Positions 33,070-41,304 of a stretch of DNA of 64,000 nucleotides are shown piece after piece. Each line of letters starts with the position of its first letter. The stretch's first letter is position 1. Origin of the DNA: Nocardiopsis algeriensis (GTDB lineage: Bacteria > Actinomycetota > Actinomycetes > Streptosporangiales > Streptosporangiaceae); contig NZ_JACHJO010000005.1 in the NCBI RefSeq assembly GCF_014203695.1, positions 124,001 to 188,000 on the forward strand. Reading direction: 5' to 3'. A model generated the notes under the pieces. That model searched no databases and was not told where the DNA came from. It saw only the letters and a program-made list of their open reading frames with translations. Position numbers and translations under genes: made by a program.

Positions 33070-33834
33070 GTGGACGGCGAACCGAGAGAGGGCGTACGCG
33101 AGGTCAAGTCGGCCGCCCGCACGGTCGAACTGCTCGAACTCCTGAGCGACCTGGAGGAGGCCGCCACCCTGCGCACCCTCTCCCAGCGCATGGGCGTGCC
33201 CCGCAGCAGCCTCTACGCCCTGCTCCAGACCCTGGTCGGCCGCGGCTGGGTGCACACCGACCCCACCGGAACCCTGTACTCCCTGGGCATCCGCGCCCTG
33301 CTCACCGGCACCGGCTACATCGACGCCGACCCGCGCGCCGCAGCGGCGCGGCCCCACCTGGACGCCCTGTCCGAGCGCACCGGCGAGACCCTGCACCTGG
33401 CCCGCCTGGACGGCTCCGACGTCGTCTACCTGGCCACCCGCGAATCACGCCACTACCTGCGCCCCTTCAGCCGGGTGGGCCGGCGCCTGCCCGCCCATGC
33501 CACCGCCCTGGGCAAGGCACTGCTGGCCGAGCGCACCGACGCCCAGGTCGACGCACTGCTCCCGGAGAAGCTGCAGGCCCTGACCGAGGCCACCATCACC
33601 ACTCGCGAGGAGCTCTTCGCCGACCTGGCGCGCGTGCGCGAGCGCGGCTATGCCACCGAGGACGGCGAGAACGTCGAGGGCGTGCGCTGCCTGGCGGTGG
33701 CCCTGCGCTACGACCGCCCCGCCGTGGACGTCATCAGCTGCTCGGTCCCCTCGGCCCGCTACAGCGACGCCCTGGCCGCCGACGCCGTGGACGCGCTCAT
33801 GGAGGCACGCACCCTCCTGGAGAGAGGCTTGTGA
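33070..33834 (+). CDS. IclR-family transcriptional regulator
   Basis: The 254-residue protein has an N-terminal winged helix (AARTVELLELLSDLEEAATL, QRMGVPRSSLYALLQTLVGRG) and the IclR effector domain (LDGSDVVYLATRES, GRRLPAHATALGKALL, VRERGYATEDGENVEGVRC). IclR regulators bind small acids, often sugar-acid or aromatic pathway intermediates. Lying divergent from kdgD-like and dehydrogenase genes, it probably controls them. The GTG at 33070 is preceded by GGAGACCGGGACG. Confidence 0.9.
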   Translation: MDGEPREGVREVKSAARTVELLELLSDLEEAATLRTLSQRMGVPRSSLYALLQTLVGRGWVHTDPTGTLYSLGIRALLTGTGYIDADPRAAAARPHLDALSERTGETLHLARLDGSDVVYLATRESRHYLRPFSRVGRRLPAHATALGKALLAERTDAQVDALLPEKLQALTEATITTREELFADLARVRERGYATEDGENVEGVRCLAVALRYDRPAVDVISCSVPSARYSDALAADAVDALMEARTLLERGL

Positions 33835-33844
33835 CCGGCCCCGA

Positions 33845-34483
33845 TCAGCCGCCCACGTGGCGCAGCACCGCCAGCACCCGGCGGCTGTAACCGGAGGCCG
33901 GCTCCAGGCCGAGCTTGTCGAAGATGGCGTTGACGTGCTTTTCCACCGCGCTCACCGACACGTGCAGCCGCGCGGCGATCGAGGCGTTGCCCCAGCCCTG
34001 GGCCATCTGCTCCAGCACGTCGCGCTCGCGCGGGGTGAGCCGGGCCAACGGGTCGGCCGCCGCTGCCAGGAGTTTGCGTATCACCTCCGGGTCGAAGGCC
34101 GCCCCTCCCCCGCGCACCCGCTCCAGGGCGTCGAGGAACTCCCCTACCTCCGACACCCGGTCCTTGAGCAGGTAGCCCACGCCGCCCGGCGAACCCGCCA
34201 GCAGTTCGGCGGCATGGCGCCGCTCCACGTACTGCGACAGCACCAGCACCGCCACGGCCGGGTGCTCGGCGCGGATGCGCAGCGCCGCACGCAGGCCCTC
34301 GTCGGTGTGGGTGGGCGGCATGCGCACGTCCACCACAGCGGCGTCGGGTGCCAGGCGCACCACCTCCTCCAGCAGGGCGTCGGCGTCGCCGACCGCGGCC
34401 ACCACCTCGTGCCCCTCCTCCTCCAGCAGCCGGATCAGGCCCTCGCGCAGCAGGACCGAGTCGTCGGCGATCACCAGGCGCAT
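33845..34483 (-). CDS. NarL/LuxR-family response regulator
   Basis: The 212-residue protein has a receiver domain (acidic pocket Asp7-Asp8, phosphoacceptor Asp52 in VVDVRMP) and a C-terminal LuxR helix-turn-helix (LTPRERDVLEQMAQG, SVSAVEKHVN). It should act with the histidine kinase encoded 26 bases upstream on the same strand. Regulated genes are not evident nearby. Its 3' end is convergent with the IclR gene, 10 bases apart. Confidence 0.92.
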   Translation of the reverse strand: MRLVIADDSVLLREGLIRLLEEEGHEVVAAVGDADALLEEVVRLAPDAAVVDVRMPPTHTDEGLRAALRIRAEHPAVAVLVLSQYVERRHAAELLAGSPGGVGYLLKDRVSEVGEFLDALERVRGGGAAFDPEVIRKLLAAAADPLARLTPRERDVLEQMAQGWGNASIAARLHVSVSAVEKHVNAIFDKLGLEPASGYSRRVLAVLRHVGG

Positions 34484-34509
34484 GCTTCTCCTCTTCTCCG
34501 CGAAGGACG

Positions 34510-35730
34510 TCAGGGCAGCGGGAGGACGGCTCGTACCGTGGTCGGTCCGCCCTCGGGGCTGTCCACCGACAGTGTGCCGTCCAGCGCCCTGATCCGGCGT
34601 CCCAGTCCCGTCAGCCCGCCGCCGTCGGGATCGGCTCCGCCGCGGCCGTCGTCGAGAACCCGCAGCTCCAGGCCATGGCCGAGGTCGTCCAGGTGCACGA
34701 CGACACTGCCGGCGCGGGCGTGCTTGACGGCGTTGGTGATGGCCTCGCGGGCGGTGAAGTACACGGCGGCGGCCTGGGCCCGGGGAGGCGGGGCCGACAG
34801 GCGCACGCGCACCTCGACCGGCAGCGGACTGCGCTGGGCCACCTCGGTCAGGGCCGCCTCCAGCCCCGACGTGTCCAGAGCAGCGGGATAGACCTGCCAG
34901 GCCACCTCGCGCAGCTCGTCCAGCAGTAAGCGCGTCTCGGCATGGGCCTCGTCGACCAGGCGGGCCGCGCGACGGGGGTCGCTGCCGCGCCGGGCCCGGC
35001 CCAGCAGCATCGCCAGGGCCACCACGCGCTGCTGGACGCCGTCGTGCAGGTCGCGTTCGATCCTGCGCCGCTCCTCGTCGACGGCCTGCACGACCTCGGC
35101 GCGGGTCAGGGTCAGCTCGTCGATGCGCCGGGCCAGCAGGTCCTCGCGGCTGGGACCCACCAGGCGCCGGGCCAGCGCCCGGTCGGAGGCTGCTGCGGCT
35201 GCCGCCGCCAGAGCGGTGGCGGCCAGTGTGCCCACTCCCATGAACAGGCCCACGCTGATACTGGAGATGTGCATCTGCGCGCCGGGCATGGGGACGGGGA
35301 CCGTGGTGCCGGTCCCGGTGGCGGCCTCCAGTGCGGCCCCGCCGAGGAAGACGCCCACCAGCAGTACGGCGGTCGGTGCCAGACAGCCGCACAGCAGCGC
35401 CACGGGGATCCGCAGCAGCAGGTAGGCCACCCGGGGGCCCGTCTCGGCCCGGGGCCGGACGGGGCAGTCGCACCACCGGGCGAGCCGGGCCAGGTCCGCA
35501 TCGCACAGGCGCCGCGCCCACCGGGACAGGATCGCGGTGATCCGGTGGCGCGTGCGGGGGGCGAGGGGGGAAAGGGCCAGGGCGGCGGTTGCGGCGACCG
35601 CCCAGGCCAGTGTGAGCAGGGCGGTGAGGACGCCCAGTCCCACCCCCACCAGCTCGCGTCCGGCCCGCACCAGGGGGGCGGCCACCGCGCGGGCCCAGGC
35701 TCCGGGGCCCTCCGCCGTCGGTTCCTGCAC
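34510..35730 (-). CDS. Sensor histidine kinase (HisKA_3 type)
   Basis: The 406-residue kinase has membrane segments in its N-terminal half (VGLGVLTALLTLAWAVAATA, VALLCGCLAPTAVLLVGVFL and one more), then the H-box ERDLHDGVQQRVVALAM (His about residue 229), N-box AREAITNAVKHA and G-box GLTGLGRRI. This is the NarX/DesK-like class that pairs with NarL-type regulators, here the next gene. No extracytoplasmic sensor domain of note is present. The GTG at 35730 is placed after GAGAGGAAGG; a GTG two codons earlier is possible. Confidence 0.9.
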   Translation of the reverse strand: MQEPTAEGPGAWARAVAAPLVRAGRELVGVGLGVLTALLTLAWAVAATAALALSPLAPRTRHRITAILSRWARRLCDADLARLARWCDCPVRPRAETGPRVAYLLLRIPVALLCGCLAPTAVLLVGVFLGGAALEAATGTGTTVPVPMPGAQMHISSISVGLFMGVGTLAATALAAAAAAASDRALARRLVGPSREDLLARRIDELTLTRAEVVQAVDEERRRIERDLHDGVQQRVVALAMLLGRARRGSDPRRAARLVDEAHAETRLLLDELREVAWQVYPAALDTSGLEAALTEVAQRSPLPVEVRVRLSAPPPRAQAAAVYFTAREAITNAVKHARAGSVVVHLDDLGHGLELRVLDDGRGGADPDGGGLTGLGRRIRALDGTLSVDSPEGGPTTVRAVLPLP

Positions 35731-36054
35731 TGCCACCTTCCTCTCTGGAGTCACGGCGCACCAGGACCGCGGTCCTGCGGCCGGACATCCCCGCGCCCGG
35801 CCAAGAAGTACCACTGCCCCGGCTGCGGGCGGCATCCGGGCGAACAGGTGCAGGCCCACCTCGCCATCCGGCACGGCGAGCATCACCGGCGGTCCCGGGA
35901 TCGGTACGGACACCGCGATCGGGGAGGCCGCGTCGGCAGCGGCCCGGCACGCGTACAGCGTTCCACGGCCCTCCTCAGGTCCGTCACGGTGTTCGGGCCG
36001 TTCCGGAGTCCGGGCGGCGGTAGCCTCGAATCGTTGCCTGCCAGGAGGTGTGTG
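35731..36054. other. Gene-poor 324-base divergent region
   Basis: The stretch separates the histidine kinase from the exonuclease. A plus-strand frame contains a zinc-ribbon-like KKYHCPGCGRHPGEQ segment (about 35805-35850) but has no start codon nearby and no second cysteine pair, so I do not call a gene. The exonuclease promoter should lie here. Confidence 0.4.
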
Positions 36055-37011
36055 GTGTCCGACAGCTGGACCGCGATCGACTTCGAGACCGCCAACGCCG
36101 ACCGCGGCAGTGCCTGCTCGGTCGGCCTGGTGCGGGTGCGCGACGGTGTCGTCGTGGACCGCTACAGCACGCTGGTCCGCCCGCCGGCCCAGGCGGACTT
36201 CTTCTCCCGGCACAACATCGCCGTCCACGGCATCACCCCGGACGACGTCGCCGACGCGCCCCGCTGGGAGCGGGTGTACGCCGACATCGTCGAGTTCGCC
36301 GAGGACGATCCTCTGGTGGCCCACAACGCCGCGTTCGACATAGGGGTGCTGAACCAGGCCTGCCGCTATGCGGGGCTGGCCCGCTCGGCGCGCGACTACG
36401 CGTGCACGCTGGCCCTGTCGCGCCGTACCTGGGCGGATCTGTCCGACCACCGGCTGCCCACGGTGTGCGCCCACATCGGCCACGAACTCGCCGGACACCA
36501 CCGCGCCGATGTCGACGCCGAGGCCGCCGCGCGCATCGCGATCGCGGCCATGGAACGCCACGGGACCGCCTCGCTGGCCGACCTGTCCCGTCTGTCGGGC
36601 GCGGGGCTGCGCAGGTTGGAGGAGGCCTCCCCGGGCCCGGTCCCCGTCGCGGCCGCGGCGCCCCGGCAGGGCGGGGACCGCTTCGCGCGCTGGCAGCGGG
36701 CCGCGCAGGCACCTCTGCCCGAGCCCGCGGCGGACGCCGACCCCTCCGGGCCCCTCTACGGCAGGGTCGTGTGCGTCTCGGGTGACCTGGAGACGATGGA
36801 CAAGCCCGAGGCGTGGCGGCGCGTGGCCGAGGCGGGCGGCATCGCGGCCAAGAACGTCACCAGGAAGACCGATGTCCTGGTGGTGGGCGGCCACGACGGG
36901 CCGGGCAAGACCTCCAAGCACCTGCAGGCCGAGGCCTATGCGGCGCGCGGCCAGCGCATCGACTTCGTCACCGAGGCCGACCTGCTGGTCATGCTGGGCA
37001 TGACCTTCTGA
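36055..37011 (+). CDS. DnaQ-like 3'-5' exonuclease with C-terminal BRCT domain
   Basis: The 318-residue protein has an N-terminal DEDD exonuclease domain: AIDFETAN (Asp9, Glu11), HNAAFDIGVL and HRADVDAEAA give the three Exo motifs with the DEDDh histidine. A linker leads to a C-terminal BRCT domain (GRVVCVSGDLETMDK, GGIAAKNVTRKTDVLVVGG) like that of DNA ligase. Such proteins resemble DNA polymerase III epsilon but stand alone; a DNA-repair role is likely but untested. The GTG at 36055 has AGGAGG six bases upstream. Confidence 0.88.
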   Translation: MSDSWTAIDFETANADRGSACSVGLVRVRDGVVVDRYSTLVRPPAQADFFSRHNIAVHGITPDDVADAPRWERVYADIVEFAEDDPLVAHNAAFDIGVLNQACRYAGLARSARDYACTLALSRRTWADLSDHRLPTVCAHIGHELAGHHRADVDAEAAARIAIAAMERHGTASLADLSRLSGAGLRRLEEASPGPVPVAAAAPRQGGDRFARWQRAAQAPLPEPAADADPSGPLYGRVVCVSGDLETMDKPEAWRRVAEAGGIAAKNVTRKTDVLVVGGHDGPGKTSKHLQAEAYAARGQRIDFVTEADLLVMLGMTF

Positions 37012-37017
37012 GCGCGG

Positions 37018-37062
37018 CGCAGGGCCGCCCGCGTTCCCGGTGCGGTCGCGGACGGCCCTGCG
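37018..37062. terminator. Bidirectional hairpin between exonuclease and baeRF genes
   Basis: CGCAGGGCCGCCCGCG (37018-37033) pairs with CGCGGACGGCCCTGCG (37047-37062) with a single mismatch. It sits between two convergent genes. Confidence 0.7.
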
Positions 37063-37071
37063 GGTACCGGG

Positions 37072-38202
37072 CTACTTGGGGAAGCGCAGGATCGCGCCGC
37101 TGTCGGAACTGGTGCTGCCGTGGTCCAGGACCTCGGAGAAGGCGGCGTCGGTCATCACCGCCGAGCGCAGCATCAGCGCGCTGGCCGGTGCCTTGAACGC
37201 CTTGTCCGCGGCGATCAGCTCCTCGGGCTTCTTCGCCACGAGTACCGGTTCGTCGGGCGAGCCCCACAGTTCGGGCTCACCGTCCTGCTCGGCGCCCAGG
37301 AGCAGGGTCTGCACCCTGGCCTCCGACAGCATCGGCAGGGTGGGCTCGGTACCGCGCACGGCCTGGTCGTTGGCGAGCTTCTGCTGGAAGTCGTCCAGGA
37401 GCTTGTCGTGGCGTTCGACGACGAAGTCGCGCAGGGCCTCGGCCGCGGCCTGGTGCAGGCGCTCCTGGGCGTCGGGGCCGCCGCGGCCGCCGGGCACCAG
37501 CTGGATGGGGATGGAGAGCTTGCGTTCGCCCAGGTTCTCGCGCAGGTGGGCGATGGCTCCCTCGTCGCCTCCGACGAAGATGATCTCGGCGTCGACCTCG
37601 GCCACGGCCTCGCGCGCGATCTGGGCGATGCGGGCGGTGTTCTCGCGCCAGGTCTCCTCGGGGAAGTGCTTGCCGTCGAAACGGCCGTTGTAACCGCTGA
37701 GGACACCGGGGCCGCCTCGGCCCATGGGGTCGAGGTTGCGAAGGTCGTCTCCGGTGAAGTCCTGTTCGTAGGTCGGATCGATGGAGGGGTGGCCGGGGTA
37801 GGCGAACACCTTCGCGTTGACCCGGTCCAGTGCCACCAGCACATAGGGCAGGTAGCGGCCGCGGTCGATGGCCAGAGGCAGCGGGTCGGGAACCGGCAGC
37901 CAGCGGGCCCGGTCCTGGCGGGGCGGTTCGCTCAGGGTGTGCAGGCCCAGCAGCCGGCCCTGTGAGGCGAACAGGGAGTGGCCGTGCGGGCCGTGGGCCC
38001 GGGAGGTGCCGTCCTTGACGGCCTCCTCGAGCACGTCCAGGGTGGCCTTGTCGGTGCCCAGGTCGGAGAGTTCGTCGCGCAGGTGCCTCCAGCGCAGTTC
38101 GATCTTCTTGGCCGCGTCCGTGGTGTCACGGCTGGTGTCGATGTGAACCGAGGCCACCGGGGCGCCGGACTCGTACAGAGGTCGAAGGAAAGCCAGGTCC
38201 AT
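37072..38202 (-). CDS. Rv2629-like protein of the bacterial/archaeal eRF1-like (baeRF) family, probable ribosome hibernation factor
   Basis: The 376-residue protein begins MDLAFLRPLYESGAPVASVH and has SVHIDTSRDT, LPYVLVALDRVNAKVF, a GPGVLSGYNGRFDGKHFP motif, IIFVGGDEGAIAHL and a final LRSAVMTDAAF. This matches Rv2629-type actinobacterial proteins, related to archaeal eRF1 and to the Balon hibernation factor by family assignment. They are thought to bind the ribosomal A site during stress or dormancy; the role here is inferred. The gene stands alone with an ATG at 38202 and a hairpin after it. Confidence 0.8.
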   Translation of the reverse strand: MDLAFLRPLYESGAPVASVHIDTSRDTTDAAKKIELRWRHLRDELSDLGTDKATLDVLEEAVKDGTSRAHGPHGHSLFASQGRLLGLHTLSEPPRQDRARWLPVPDPLPLAIDRGRYLPYVLVALDRVNAKVFAYPGHPSIDPTYEQDFTGDDLRNLDPMGRGGPGVLSGYNGRFDGKHFPEETWRENTARIAQIAREAVAEVDAEIIFVGGDEGAIAHLRENLGERKLSIPIQLVPGGRGGPDAQERLHQAAAEALRDFVVERHDKLLDDFQQKLANDQAVRGTEPTLPMLSEARVQTLLLGAEQDGEPELWGSPDEPVLVAKKPEELIAADKAFKAPASALMLRSAVMTDAAFSEVLDHGSTSSDSGAILRFPK

Positions 38203-38362
38203 GTGTCCGCGGGACGCGGTCTCCCCGTCCCGCCCACCCCCTTCTCATGTGTTGGTCCGCGGGCCGTCGCAGGGCCTCTACCCAGGCCCGGTCAGGGCAG
38301 ACACGGTCCTCGACCAAGGATTCTTGCCCGGCGCGGGGCGGGCCGGACACTGCGGGGACGGG

Positions 38363-39214
38363 TCAGGTGCGGCGGCTGCGGGCGCGCGAGCTCTCCAGGA
38401 AGCGGCGCAGCACCTCGTTGAACCTCTCGGGGCGTTCCAGGTTGGGCAGGTGCCCGGCGCCCTCGATGATCTCCACGACCGAGTCGGGGACGCGCACGTG
38501 CATGGCCTCGGTGAAGTCGGGAGGGGTGAAGCGGTCCTCCTGTCCGACCACCAGCAGGGTGGGGGCGGAGATGCACCGGAGCAGGGGCACGTAGTCGGGT
38601 CTGCGGGCCCGGCCCAGCAGTGCGGCGGCCGCTCCCTCGGGTGGTGCGGTGTACATCATCGTGCGTACGTGGTCGGCGACGCGGGGCATGGAGCGCACGT
38701 TGGCCGCGGTCATCATGCCCACGAGGTGGGAGTCGGCATAGCCGCGCATGCCTTGGGAGCGCAGGTGCTCGGCGGTGGCGCTGCGCCTGGCCCGGCCCTG
38801 CTCGGTCTCGGCATGGGGGTTGGTGGCCACCAGGGCGAGGGAGTCGACGCGGTCGGGGAAGAGCCGGCACAGCTCCAGTGCGATCTGGCCGCCCATCGAC
38901 AGGCCCACCACGCCCGCGGTGTCCACGCCCAGGTGGTCCAGGAGCCCGGCCAGGTCGCGGGCGAAGGAGTCCAGGTGGGTGGTGCCGGGCACGACCGTGC
39001 TGTGTCCGTAGCCGCGCAGGTCGGGGACGATCGTCCTGTAACCGCGTCCGGCCAGTGCACGTACCTGGGGTTCCCACATGGTGCGGTCGAAGGGGTGGCC
39101 GTGGATGAACAGGACCGGGTAACCCGCGCCCTGGTCGGTGTAGTGGAGGTCCACGCCCCGCACAGAGGCAATGCCCGACCCGTCACCTTTCAAAGAGTTC
39201 GTCTGCTGTGCCAC
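38363..39214 (-). CDS. Alpha/beta-hydrolase
   Basis: The protein of about 283 residues has the alpha/beta-hydrolase pattern: oxyanion FIHGHPFDRTMW, nucleophile elbow GLSMGGQIAL, acid in VVGQEDRFTPP and histidine in EGAGHLPNLERPERF. It is closest in style to haloperoxidase-like or lactonase-like esterases; the substrate is unknown. The start is uncertain: GTG at 39214 has no ribosome binding site; an AAAGG lies further in, 19 bases before another GTG. Confidence 0.82.
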   Translation of the reverse strand: MAQQTNSLKGDGSGIASVRGVDLHYTDQGAGYPVLFIHGHPFDRTMWEPQVRALAGRGYRTIVPDLRGYGHSTVVPGTTHLDSFARDLAGLLDHLGVDTAGVVGLSMGGQIALELCRLFPDRVDSLALVATNPHAETEQGRARRSATAEHLRSQGMRGYADSHLVGMMTAANVRSMPRVADHVRTMMYTAPPEGAAAALLGRARRPDYVPLLRCISAPTLLVVGQEDRFTPPDFTEAMHVRVPDSVVEIIEGAGHLPNLERPERFNEVLRRFLESSRARSRRT

Positions 39215-39714
39215 AAGAACTGATGCTATGTGGCCACGCAAGGGTGTCCGTCCCCGGACATGGCCGTCCGGAGGGAAGGCGAGGACCGGGCCGCAGGCGG
39301 TCCCTCGGCGCCTGCGGCCCGTGCGCGCCGTGACCCGCCGTCCTCGGGCACGGTGCACCGGAGCGGACGTGAGAACCGCCACGGGCCGCCGGGTGGTGTG
39401 CACCTGGCTGCAGGAGGAGACGCCTGCGGCGGCTGTCCGGTTCAGATTCTGCTGACACCGGACCCGGGGGGCAACTCCGCTCCCACGGGAGCGCGGAGAG
39501 CCGGACGATCGCCCGCGCCCGCCTTTTCAGGACGCGCGCACCGCCCCAGAGCGTGTCTACGGCGCTCCGGCACGGACCCGTGCCTACTCTTCCCGAGGGA
39601 CGGACCCGCACCGGCCTGCGAGGTAGCGGAACGTCATCGTCTCGACACCCGAAGGAGTCGGGAGCGTGCTCCCGCCCGCCGACCGGACACAGCGACCGCG
39701 ACAGGAGACCGCGC
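39215..39714. other. 500-base gene-free region upstream of phoD-like gene
   Basis: Open frames here are GC shadows without support. It contains a small GGCACG/CGTGCC hairpin near 39570 and a weak PHO-box-like pair of 11-base units, GTTCAGATTCT and GCTGACACCGG, near 39441-39462. The promoters of both flanking divergent genes must lie here. Confidence 0.4.
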
Positions 39715-41304
39715 ATGCCGGGCGCCCCCCGCCACCCGCACACCTCCCCCACCGCCACCCGCCGCCAGGTCGTCGTCGGCGGGGCCCTCGCCCTGGGCGC
39801 CGCCGCACTGAGCCTCCCCCTGCATGCGGGGCCGGCCCGCGCCTTCGCCGCCGCGGGCGATCCCTTCACCCTGGGAGTCGCCTCCGGCGACCCCCACCAC
39901 GACAGTGTCGTCCTGTGGACGCGCCTGGCCCCCGACCCGCTGGCCGAGGACGGGAGAGGCGGCATGCCCGACCGGTCCGTGCCCGTCCAGTGGCAGGTCT
40001 CCGAGAGGGAGGACTTCGGCCGCGTCAACGCCTCGGGCACCGCGGAGGCCGTGCCCGGGTCCGCCCATGCGGTGCACGCGGTGGCGCGCGGCCTGCGTCC
40101 GGGGGCGCACTACCACTACCGGTTCCGGGTCGGCAGCCACATCAGCCCGGTGGGCCGTACCAGGACCGCTCCCCTGCCCGGCGCCCGCAACAACCGCTTC
40201 GCCTTCGCCTTCGCCAGCTGCCAGAGCTACCTCAACGGCCACTACACCGCCCACGCCCACCTGGCCCGGGAGGACCTGGACCTGGTCGCGTTCCTGGGCG
40301 ACTACATCTACGAGAGCGGCGCGGCGGGCGCCATCGGGCGCCCGCACATCCCCTCCCGGGAGGTCCACACCCTGGCCGAGTACCGCGTCCGCCACGCCCA
40401 GTACAAGAGCGACCAGGACCTGCAGGCCGCCCATGCGGCCTTCCCGTGGGCGGTGATCTTCGACGACCACGAGCTCGACAACAACTGGGCCGGCGAGCAC
40501 CCCGAGGACGACCAGCCCCACGAGGCGTTCATGCGGCGTCGCGCCGCCGCCCTCAAGGCCTACTACGAGCACATGCCGCTGCGTCCGGCCCAGGCGCCCC
40601 AGGGGCCGTACATACACCTGTACCGGCGCCTGCGCTTCGGCACCCTTCTGGACATGCACCTGCTCGACACCCGCCAGTACCGCGACGACCAGGTCGACGA
40701 CGCATCGCGCCGGGACCCCTCGCGTACCCTGCTGGGGCCTGTGCAGAAGCAGTGGCTCAAGGAAGGGCTCTCCTCCTCCCGCGCGCGGTGGAACGTCCTG
40801 GCCCAGCAGGTGTTCTTCTCCCAGCGCGACTTCCTGGCCGGGGAGGGCACCGACTTCAGCAACGACGCCTGGGACAACTACGCGGTGGAGCGTGACGAGA
40901 TCCGCGACCACCTGGCCGGGGTGCGCAACCCCGTGGTGATCACCGGCGACGTGCACGCCAACTACGTGTGCGACGTCAAAGCCGACTTCGACGACCCCGC
41001 CTCGGCCACGGTCGCCACCGAGCTGGTGGGCACCTCGATCACCAGCGGCGGCAACGGCTCCGAGAACGCCCCCGGCGACGACGTCCAACTGGCGGAGAAC
41101 CCGCACATCAGGTTCGTCAATCGCAGGCGCGGCTACGTGCGCAACACCGTCACCCCCACCGAGTGGACGGCCGACTACCGCATCGTCGACCACGTGGACC
41201 GCCCGGGCGCACCCGTGCGCGACCGGGCCCGGTTCGTCGTCGGCGACGGCGTACCCGGCGTGCGCTCCCAGGACCGACCCGACCAGGAGCGTCAGAAGGT
41301 GTAG
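39715..41304 (+). CDS. phoD: PhoD-type alkaline phosphatase, Tat-exported
   Basis: The 529-residue protein starts with a twin-arginine signal (TATRRQVVVGGALALGAAAL), so it is exported folded. The mature part is PhoD-like: DPFTLGVASGDPHHDSVVLW, ASCQSYLNGHY, AFLGDYIYE, FDDHELDNNW, LDMHLLDTRQYRD, ITGDVHANY and NPHIRFVNRRRGY, covering the iron/calcium centre residues. It hydrolyses phosphomono- and diesters outside the cell to release phosphate. The ATG at 39715 is preceded by ACAGGAGACC. Its last 13 bases overlap the convergent methyltransferase gene. Confidence 0.92.
   Translation: MPGAPRHPHTSPTATRRQVVVGGALALGAAALSLPLHAGPARAFAAAGDPFTLGVASGDPHHDSVVLWTRLAPDPLAEDGRGGMPDRSVPVQWQVSEREDFGRVNASGTAEAVPGSAHAVHAVARGLRPGAHYHYRFRVGSHISPVGRTRTAPLPGARNNRFAFAFASCQSYLNGHYTAHAHLAREDLDLVAFLGDYIYESGAAGAIGRPHIPSREVHTLAEYRVRHAQYKSDQDLQAAHAAFPWAVIFDDHELDNNWAGEHPEDDQPHEAFMRRRAAALKAYYEHMPLRPAQAPQGPYIHLYRRLRFGTLLDMHLLDTRQYRDDQVDDASRRDPSRTLLGPVQKQWLKEGLSSSRARWNVLAQQVFFSQRDFLAGEGTDFSNDAWDNYAVERDEIRDHLAGVRNPVVITGDVHANYVCDVKADFDDPASATVATELVGTSITSGGNGSENAPGDDVQLAENPHIRFVNRRRGYVRNTVTPTEWTADYRIVDHVDRPGAPVRDRARFVVGDGVPGVRSQDRPDQERQKV

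Noticed and set aside
34942..37011. 689-codon plus-strand frame with a zinc-ribbon-like KKYHCPGCG segment before the exonuclease
   Set aside because: Antisense to the histidine kinase at its start; the zinc-ribbon part has no start codon and lacks a second metal-binding pair, so only the exonuclease from 36055 is called.
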